64,000 bases of DNA, from assembly GCF_900119385.1 (NCBI RefSeq), contig NZ_FPKO01000008.1:530059-594058 (forward strand), read 5' to 3'. The stretch comes from Thermophilibacter mediterraneus (lineage in GTDB: Bacteria; Actinomycetota; Coriobacteriia; Coriobacteriales; Atopobiaceae). Position numbers and translations under genes: made by a program. This document shows positions 58,714-64,000 of this stretch, piece after piece; the stretch's first letter is position 1, and every line of letters starts with the position of its first letter. The notes below the pieces were generated by a model, which had not been told where the DNA came from, did no database searches, and worked only from the letters and a program-made list of their open reading frames with translations.

Positions 58714-59652
58714 CTACCGTACGATGGTACCCGTCTTGCCGGCGATGCCGTCGCTCGCGCGCTCGAGGAGCGTGATGAGCGAGCTGCGCCCGGGCCCGGA
58801 CTGCGCGAAGGAGAGCGCCGCCTGGACCTTGGGCAGCATCGAGCCGGGGGCGAACTGCCCCTCGCCGATGTAGCGCTCGGCCGTCTCGGGCGTGAGCTCG
58901 TCGAGCCACTGCTGGTCGGGCTTGCCAAAGTTGACCGCGACCTTCTCGACGGCCGTGAGGATGACGAGGAAGTCCGCGTCGAGCTGCTCGGCGAGCTTTG
59001 CCGCCGCGAAGTCCTTGTCGATGACCGCCGCGGCGCCCTTGAGGTGGTGCCCCTCGGTGGTGAAGACGGGGATGCCGCCACCGCCGCAGGCGATGACCAC
59101 GTGGTTGGTCTCGACGAGCGAGCGGATGGTGTCGATCTCCACAATGCCGGCCGGCTTGGGCGAGGCCACCACGCGGCGGTAGCCGCGCCCGGCGTCCTCG
59201 ATCACGTCGTAGCCGCGCTCGGCCACCATGCGGTCGGCCTCCTCGCGCGTCATGAACGAGCCGATGGGCTTGGTGGGGTTGGCGAAGGCCGGGTCGTCGG
59301 GATCGACCTCGACCTGGGTAAGCACGGTCGCGGCGCCCTTCTCGATGCCGCGGTCGAGCATCTCCTCGCGCAGCGCGTTCTGCAGGTCGTAGCCGATGTA
59401 GCCCTGGCTCATCGCCACGCAGACCGACAGCGGGCACGGGATGTACTTCTCGGGGTCGGAGCGCGTGAGCTGGGTCATGGCCTCCTGGATCATGCCCACC
59501 TGCGGACCGTTGCCGTGCGCCACCACGACCTCGTTGCCCTGCTCGATGAGGTCCACGATCGCGCGCGCCGTGTGCTTGACCGCCTGCATCTGCTCCGGCA
59601 GGTTGTTGCCCAGGGCGTTGCCGCCCAGCGCGATGACGATTCTCTTTGACAT
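58714..59652 (-). CDS. arcC: Carbamate kinase
   Basis: A 312-residue amino-acid-kinase-family enzyme that makes ATP from carbamoyl phosphate. Motifs are IVIALGGNALG at the start, VVAHGNGPQVG, CPLSVCVAMSQGYIGYDLQN, VVIACGGGGIPV, and the Lys in AAAVIDKDFAAAKLA. In this operon it would harvest energy from carbamoyl phosphate released by the YgeW-type carbamoyltransferase. A hairpin at 59706-59775 lies upstream. Confidence 0.94.
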   Translation of the reverse strand: MSKRIVIALGGNALGNNLPEQMQAVKHTARAIVDLIEQGNEVVVAHGNGPQVGMIQEAMTQLTRSDPEKYIPCPLSVCVAMSQGYIGYDLQNALREEMLDRGIEKGAATVLTQVEVDPDDPAFANPTKPIGSFMTREEADRMVAERGYDVIEDAGRGYRRVVASPKPAGIVEIDTIRSLVETNHVVIACGGGGIPVFTTEGHHLKGAAAVIDKDFAAAKLAEQLDADFLVILTAVEKVAVNFGKPDQQWLDELTPETAERYIGEGQFAPGSMLPKVQAALSFAQSGPGRSSLITLLERASDGIAGKTGTIVR

Positions 59653-59705
59653 TTTATATTGCTCCTTATGCGGATAAGGGCTTGGCGAGAAGAACCTCTA
59701 ACGGC

Positions 59706-59775
59706 GGGGCCGCCGGGCAGTCGGCGCGCGACTTCTGCGCGCAGCGCAGTGAGCGCGCGACTGACCCGGCGGCCC
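59706..59775. terminator. Long hairpin between ygeW and arcC
   Basis: Arms GGGGCCGCCGGGCAGTC and GACTGACCCGGCGGCCCC pair with small bulges, and inner GCGCGC stretches extend the stem. It may partly terminate or stabilise mRNA between ygeW and arcC. Confidence 0.5.
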
Positions 59776-59794
59776 CCAGGTTGCTAGCGGTTGG

Positions 59795-60997
59795 CTACGC
59801 CTGGTACCAGCGCGGGGTGCCGGCCTCCTCGAGGGCCCTGAGGGTGGCCACGGGGTCCTTGACCTTCTGCAGGAAGATCATCGCGGCGATGGCGTAGGGC
59901 TTGTAGCTGGCCTCCTTGTACATGCCCACGCGGTGCATGTCAAAGACGTCGGCCATGACCTCGCCGTGCTCGCAGGAGACGCCGGAGATGTCGGCGGGCA
60001 GCGGGTGCATGTAGATGGTGTCCTGGCCGTTGGCGGTCTTCGCCATGAGGTCGGTCGTGGAGCACCAGTCCATGTGGGTGGCGTTCTGGGCGAGGAGCTC
60101 CTTCTCGAGCGCCTTGATGCCGGCGTCGTCGCCCTCGGCGTAGAGGTTGGTGCGCTTCTCCATGGCGGCGTAGGGGGCCCAGCTCTTGGGGATGACGATG
60201 TCGGCGCCCTCGAAGGCCTCGGCCATGGTGTTCACCTGCTTGAAGGTGCAGCCGGACTCGGCGGCGTAGGTCTTGGCGGCCTCGACGCGGTCGCTCATGA
60301 GGTCGTAGCCCTCGGGGTGGGCCAGCGTGACGTCCATGCCGAAGCGCGGGAGCAGCGAGATGAGCGACTGCGGGCAGGAGAGCGGCTTGCCGTAGGAGGG
60401 CGAGTAGGCCCAGGTCACGGCGACCTTCTTGCCGCGCAGGTTCTCCAGGCCGCCGAACTCCTCGATGAGGTAGAGCATGTCGGCGGAGGACTGGGTCGGG
60501 TGGTCGGAGTCGGACTGCAGCGAGATGAGGGTGGGACGGTGGTCGAGCACGCCGTCCTTGTAGGCCTCGTCCACGGACTCGGCGACCTCGGCCATGTAGG
60601 CGTCGCCCTTGCCGATGTACATGTCGTCGCGGATGCCGATGACGTCGGCCATGAAGGAGATCATCGTGGCGGTCTCGCGGACGGTCTCGCCGTGCGCGAT
60701 CTGGCTCTTGCCCTCGTCGAGGTCCTGGAGCTGGAGGCCCAGCAGGTTCGTGGCCTTGGAGAACGAGAAGCGCGTGCGGGTGGAGTTGTCACGGAAGAGC
60801 GAGACGGCGAGGCCGGAGTTGAAGATGCGCGGCGAGATGTTGCGCTCGCGGAGGTTGCGCAGCGCGGCGGCCACGGCGTAGAGGGCGCGGAGCTCGTCGG
60901 TGGTCTTGTCCCAGGTGTGCAGGAAGTCGGCGTCGTACATGCCGGAGAAGTCGTAGCCGGAAAGCTCGTCGAGAAGGGCGGAGAAGTCCTTAGCCAT
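59795..60997 (-). CDS. ygeW: Knotted carbamoyltransferase YgeW
   Basis: A 400-residue knotted carbamoyltransferase. The carbamoyl phosphate loop is FRDNSTRTRFSFSKA, then DLDEGKSQIAHGET, ADMLYLIEEFGG, and the HPLPADISG motif near the C-terminus. YgeW-type enzymes act on an unidentified amino compound rather than ornithine. Run backwards it would phosphorolyse a ureido product to carbamoyl phosphate for ArcC. AAAGGAACCAACC precedes the ATG. The whole ygeX-Y-W-arcC-hydA order matches the E. coli cluster. Confidence 0.92.
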   Translation of the reverse strand: MAKDFSALLDELSGYDFSGMYDADFLHTWDKTTDELRALYAVAAALRNLRERNISPRIFNSGLAVSLFRDNSTRTRFSFSKATNLLGLQLQDLDEGKSQIAHGETVRETATMISFMADVIGIRDDMYIGKGDAYMAEVAESVDEAYKDGVLDHRPTLISLQSDSDHPTQSSADMLYLIEEFGGLENLRGKKVAVTWAYSPSYGKPLSCPQSLISLLPRFGMDVTLAHPEGYDLMSDRVEAAKTYAAESGCTFKQVNTMAEAFEGADIVIPKSWAPYAAMEKRTNLYAEGDDAGIKALEKELLAQNATHMDWCSTTDLMAKTANGQDTIYMHPLPADISGVSCEHGEVMADVFDMHRVGMYKEASYKPYAIAAMIFLQKVKDPVATLRALEEAGTPRWYQA

Positions 60998-61014
60998 GGT
61001 TGGTTCCTTTCTGC

Positions 61015-61095
61015 GTGCAAAAGGGACAGTCACTTTTGCACGGTCCTATTCTTCGGTCCTGGGGGGGCGTGCAAAAGTGACTGTCCCTTTTGCAC
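61015..61095. repeat. Inverted pair of 27-bp elements between ygeY and ygeW
   Basis: Copies at 61015-61041 and 61069-61095, head to head with a 27-bp spacer, fill most of the 111-bp intergenic gap. The core reads GGGACAGTCAC in both. Confidence 0.9.
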
Positions 61096-61108
61096 GCCCC
61101 GAGCGTTC

Positions 61109-62515
61109 CTACTTGATGTCGTTGTCGGTCGCGCCGGCGCGGAAGACGGTGACGTCGCCGGTCTTCTTGGACGGGTCGTAGAGGTTGAGCGCGGCGGTGT
61201 AGAGCGCGGCGCAGGTCACGAGGTCCTGCTTGTAGGTGACCTCGTTGGGGGCGTGCGCCTGGCTCTCGGCGCCGGGGCCGAAGCCCACGCACGGGATGCC
61301 GTAGCGGCCCTGGATCGAGACGCAGTTGGTGGAGAAGGTCCACTTGTCGGTCAGCGGGCGGCCAGCGCGCTTGTCCATCGAGGCCTCGCAGCCGATGCGC
61401 TCGTCACCGAAGAGCTCGTGGTGCGCGTCGACGAGGGCCTGGACGTGAGCGGCGCTCTCGGCGTTGATCCACGTGGGGAAGTAGGCCTCGGTCTCGTAGA
61501 CGGTGCCCTTCCAGCTCGGGCGGTCGTACATGTACATGGAGACCTTGACGTCGTCGCCGTACTTCTTGACGGCGGGCAGGTCGCGGATCTCCTGGAGGCA
61601 GGAGTCCCAGGTCTCGCCGGCGGTCATGCGGCGGTCGATCGAGATCGCGCAGGAGTCGGCCACGGCGCAGCGGGACGGCGAGGTGTAGAAGATCTGGGAG
61701 ACGGTGCAGGTGCCGCGGCCCAGGAAGCGCGCGTCCTCGAAGTGCTCGGGGTTGTACTTGGGGTCGAGCATCTTGACGAGGCCCTTGATGTCGGTGGACT
61801 CGTCGCAGCCGTTGTTGTTGAGGGCGCGGACGTCGGCGATGATGTCGGCCATCTTGTAGATGGCGTTGTCGCCGCGGTCGGGCGCGGAGCCGTGGCAGGA
61901 GACGCCGTGGACGTCCACGCGGATCTCCATGCGGCCGCGGTGGCCGCGGTAGATGCCGCCGTCGGTGGGCTCGGTGGAGATGACGAACTCGATCTTCTCG
62001 CGAGCGTCCTCGGGGCCGTCGAAGTACTTGTTGACGATGTACTGCCAGCACATGCCGTCGCAGTCCTCCTCCTGGACCGACCCGACGACCATGATCTTGT
62101 AGCCCTCCGGGATGAGCCCGAGGTCCTTCATCATCTTCGCGGCGTACGTCGCGGAGGCCATGCCGCCCTCCTGGTCGGAGCCGCCGCGGCCGTAGATGAT
62201 GTCGTCGGTCTCGTAGCCCTCGTAGGGGTCGGCCTCCCAGTTGTCGCGGTTGCCGATGCCCACGGTGTCGATGTGGGAGTCGATGGCGATGATCTTGTCA
62301 CCCTCGCCCATCCAGCCGATGACGTTGCCCAGGCCGTCGACCTCGACCTTGTCAAAGCCGAGCTTCTCCATCTCGGCCTTGATGCAGGCCACGACCTCGC
62401 CCTCCTCGCAGGACTCGGATGGGTGGGAGATCATCGCGCGCAGGAAGGCGGTCATGTCCTTGCCGTACGCCTCCGCCGCGCTCTTGATCTCGTCGAAGTT
62501 CAGTTCCTTGGCCAT
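61109..62515 (-). CDS. ygeY: M20 peptidase-like YgeY
   Basis: A 468-residue metal-dependent M20-family hydrolase. Ligand motifs are [48 protein letters not shown] and a C-terminal [13 protein letters not shown]. In E. coli YgeY sits in the same cluster and may act as a carbamoyl- or amide-hydrolysing step; the substrate is not proven. AAAGGACG precedes the ATG. It lies between ygeX and ygeW. Confidence 0.9.
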   Translation of the reverse strand: MAKELNFDEIKSAAEAYGKDMTAFLRAMISHPSESCEEGEVVACIKAEMEKLGFDKVEVDGLGNVIGWMGEGDKIIAIDSHIDTVGIGNRDNWEADPYEGYETDDIIYGRGGSDQEGGMASATYAAKMMKDLGLIPEGYKIMVVGSVQEEDCDGMCWQYIVNKYFDGPEDAREKIEFVISTEPTDGGIYRGHRGRMEIRVDVHGVSCHGSAPDRGDNAIYKMADIIADVRALNNNGCDESTDIKGLVKMLDPKYNPEHFEDARFLGRGTCTVSQIFYTSPSRCAVADSCAISIDRRMTAGETWDSCLQEIRDLPAVKKYGDDVKVSMYMYDRPSWKGTVYETEAYFPTWINAESAAHVQALVDAHHELFGDERIGCEASMDKRAGRPLTDKWTFSTNCVSIQGRYGIPCVGFGPGAESQAHAPNEVTYKQDLVTCAALYTAALNLYDPSKKTGDVTVFRAGATDNDIK

Positions 62516-62578
62516 TTTGCTTACGTCCTTTCTGACGCTTCCGTCACTGCCTTGCACGGGGCGCGCGGCCCCGACCGT

Positions 62579-63790
62579 CTACTTGCTCCAGGCGCCGTCC
62601 CACACGATCTGCGCGTAGCGCTCGGGGTCGGTGTCGCCCTCCGTCGAGAAGAGCAGGACCTGGCTGCTCCCGTCCAGGCCGAGCTCGTCGCGCAGGTCGG
62701 CGTAGTCGGGGTCGCACATGATGGCGTCGATCACGCCCATGCCCACCGCTCCGGACTCGCCGGAGGTGACGGCGGGGTCGCCCTTGACCGGGGCGGCCAG
62801 GCGGCGCATGCCGTTGGCGGCAACCCAGTCCGGGCAGGAGAGGAAGGCGTCGGCGTGGTTGCGCAGGATGTCCCAGCCGATGGTGTTGGGCTCGCCGCAC
62901 GCGAGGCCGGCCATGATGGTCTGGAGGTCGCCGCCCACGATGCGCGGGTCGCCGTCCGCGGCGAGCGCGCCCTGGTAGAGGCAGTCGGCGGCGCCGGCCT
63001 CCATGATCACGAACTTGGGCGGGCAGCTCGGGAAGAGGTTGGCGAAGAAGCCCACCATGGCGCTCGCGAGCGAGCCCACGCCCGCCTGCACGAAGACGTG
63101 CGTCGGGCGCGTGACCTCGACGGCGCGCAGCTGCTCGGCGGCCTCGGCCGCCATGGTGCCGTAGCCCTGCATGATCCAGGACGGGATCTCCTCGTAGCCG
63201 TCCCAGGCGGTGTCCTGCACCACGACGCCGTGCTCGGTCTCGGCGGCCTCGGCGGCTGCCATGCGCACGCAGTCGTCGTAGTTGACCTCCTCGATCGTGA
63301 CCTGCGCGCCCTCCTTGGCGATGTTGTCGAAGCGGGTCTTGGTGGAGCCCTTCGGCATGTGCACGACGGCCCTCTGGTGCAGCTTGTTGGCGGCCCAGGC
63401 CACGCCGCGGCCGTGGTTGCCGTCGGTCGCGGTGAAGAAGGTCGCCTGGCCGAAGTCCTCGCGGAACTGCTCGGAGGTGAGGTAGTCGTAGGTCATCTCG
63501 GAGACGTCGCGGCCCATCTCCTGCGCGATGTAGCGGGCCATGGCGAACGAGCCGCCGAGCACCTTGAAGGCGTTGAGGCCGAAGCGCCAGGACTCGTCCT
63601 TGACGAAGAGGCCGCCGAGGCCCAGGCGCTCGGCCATGCCGTCGAGCTTGGCGAGCGGCGTCACGGAGTACTGCGGGAAGCCGCGGTGGAAGGCCTGGGC
63701 CTTCGCCACGTTGTCGAGCGCCATCACCGCCAGCTGCGCGTCATCGCTCTTGGGCATCCTGTTGGCGACCCACTTGATCTTCTCGCTCAC
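62579..63790 (-). CDS. ygeX: Diaminopropionate ammonia-lyase
   Basis: A 403-residue fold-type II PLP enzyme that cleaves 2,3-diaminopropionate to pyruvate and two ammonia. The PLP Lys is K76 in RFGLNAFKVLGG; FFTATDGNHGRGVAWAA and QAGVGSLASAMVGFFAN (PLP phosphate loop) follow, with GLACGEPNTIGW near the C-terminus. The GTG at 63790 has GGAGG 6 bp upstream. It is the first gene of the catabolic operon, and its reaction passes through an aminoacrylate-type enamine that the last gene (ridA) could remove. Confidence 0.93.
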   Translation of the reverse strand: MSEKIKWVANRMPKSDDAQLAVMALDNVAKAQAFHRGFPQYSVTPLAKLDGMAERLGLGGLFVKDESWRFGLNAFKVLGGSFAMARYIAQEMGRDVSEMTYDYLTSEQFREDFGQATFFTATDGNHGRGVAWAANKLHQRAVVHMPKGSTKTRFDNIAKEGAQVTIEEVNYDDCVRMAAAEAAETEHGVVVQDTAWDGYEEIPSWIMQGYGTMAAEAAEQLRAVEVTRPTHVFVQAGVGSLASAMVGFFANLFPSCPPKFVIMEAGAADCLYQGALAADGDPRIVGGDLQTIMAGLACGEPNTIGWDILRNHADAFLSCPDWVAANGMRRLAAPVKGDPAVTSGESGAVGMGVIDAIMCDPDYADLRDELGLDGSSQVLLFSTEGDTDPERYAQIVWDGAWSK

Positions 63791-63839
63791 GTGTCCTCCT
63801 TGCTCCGCGGCGCGTTGCCGACCCTTGCCAACTTTTTGT

Positions 63840-63905
63840 CTGATTACCAAACAGAAAGTTTGTTAGCCCATATATTCCCATATTTCAAGCGTGTTGCAAG
63901 GGGTT
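63840..63905 (-). promoter_or_regulatory. AT-rich promoter region of the ygeX operon
   Basis: An AT-rich patch in GC-rich DNA, starting about 50 bp before the ygeX GTG. Read leftward it has TTGCAA, 18 bp, then ATATAT, a weak -35/-10 pair, and the small inverted repeat AACAGAAAGTTTGTT. The rest of 63905-64000 shows no gene; a GAGAAGAAC motif lies at 63955. Confidence 0.4.
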
Positions 63906-64000
63906 TTTTGGATGCCCGGCAAACGTTGTGTTTGCATCGGCGAACGGCACGGCGAGAAGAACCACTCCACGACCAGCACATGCGAGGGGCGGGGCGGGAG

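Noticed and set aside
12852..61095. 27-bp elements as simple intrinsic terminators
   Set aside because: Several lie inside coding sequence or before a start codon in mid-operon, and they lack a consistent T-run on one side.
1..64000. tRNA, rRNA or tRNA-Sec genes
   Set aside because: I saw no cloverleaf with a GGTTCGAAT-type T-arm or CCA end on either strand, and no ribosomal RNA signature.

Overview
The window is very GC-rich (about 70% by eye), densely coded and strictly bacterial. The gene set (indolepyruvate:ferredoxin oxidoreductase, double-cubane reductase and its activator, orphan selenophosphate synthetase, knotted carbamoyltransferase cluster, no respiratory genes) points to an anaerobic amino-acid or purine fermenter. 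An Olsenella-like member of the Coriobacteriia is my best guess; this is inferred from content and style, not from a marker gene.

Layout. 1-3.5 kb: a truncated SNF2-type helicase divergent from a small XRE regulator with twin operators, a HAD phosphatase and a small unknown protein. 3.6-6.1 kb: glycerol dehydrogenase, a PTS IIA protein, and a palindrome-rich gap containing what looks like an Illumina Nextera P7 adapter. 6.1-10.9 kb: a Bce-type ABC transporter with its two-component system. 11-15.3 kb: acyl-CoA synthetase plus iorA and iorB. 15.7-18.4 kb: a YegP-like protein, selD and an AI-2E family permease. 18.6-24.3 kb: a lantibiotic-immunity-type transporter (LanFEG), YxeA-like protein, two-component system and lipoprotein. 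24.3-40.1 kb: mixed accessory region with YaiI, AlkD, HigBA, XRE regulators, a HEPN Abi protein, a GntR-controlled ABC transporter, a ParE/Phd pair, and several broken genes (DUF1848, histidine kinase, XRE, UTRA regulator).

40.1-63.8 kb is one functional block. A leftward operon from 48.3 to 40.1 kb carries yqeB-xdhC, modABC, moaA, moaC-MOSC, a MoeA-like gene and mogA. A second, from 52.9 to 48.5 kb, carries yjiM, yjiL, yedF, DUF3343 and a cysteine-desulfurase-like gene, with yqeC divergent. A third, from 63.8 to 55.7 kb, carries ygeX, ygeY, ygeW, carbamate kinase, a ModE-MocA fusion, hydA and ridA. With selD these make a nearly complete selenium-dependent molybdenum hydroxylase maturation set. 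The hydroxylase itself is not in the window. A ModE-like box sits in front of the molybdate/Moco operon, and a ModE-type DNA-binding domain is encoded on the MocA fusion.

The most unusual features are dispersed short sequences. A 27-bp palindromic element (GTGCAAAA...TTTTGCAC) occurs 13 times, plus two copies of a variant, and often lies inside genes: it adds peptides to IorB and YjiL, supplies the moaA start codon, and forms the linker of the MoaC-MOSC fusion. A 48-bp palindromic family likewise forms the linker of the YqeB-XdhC fusion. Separately, the 9-mer GAGAAG(A/G)AC occurs about 38 times on both strands, often at gene edges and once as an inverted pair between convergent genes. That pattern resembles a DNA uptake sequence.
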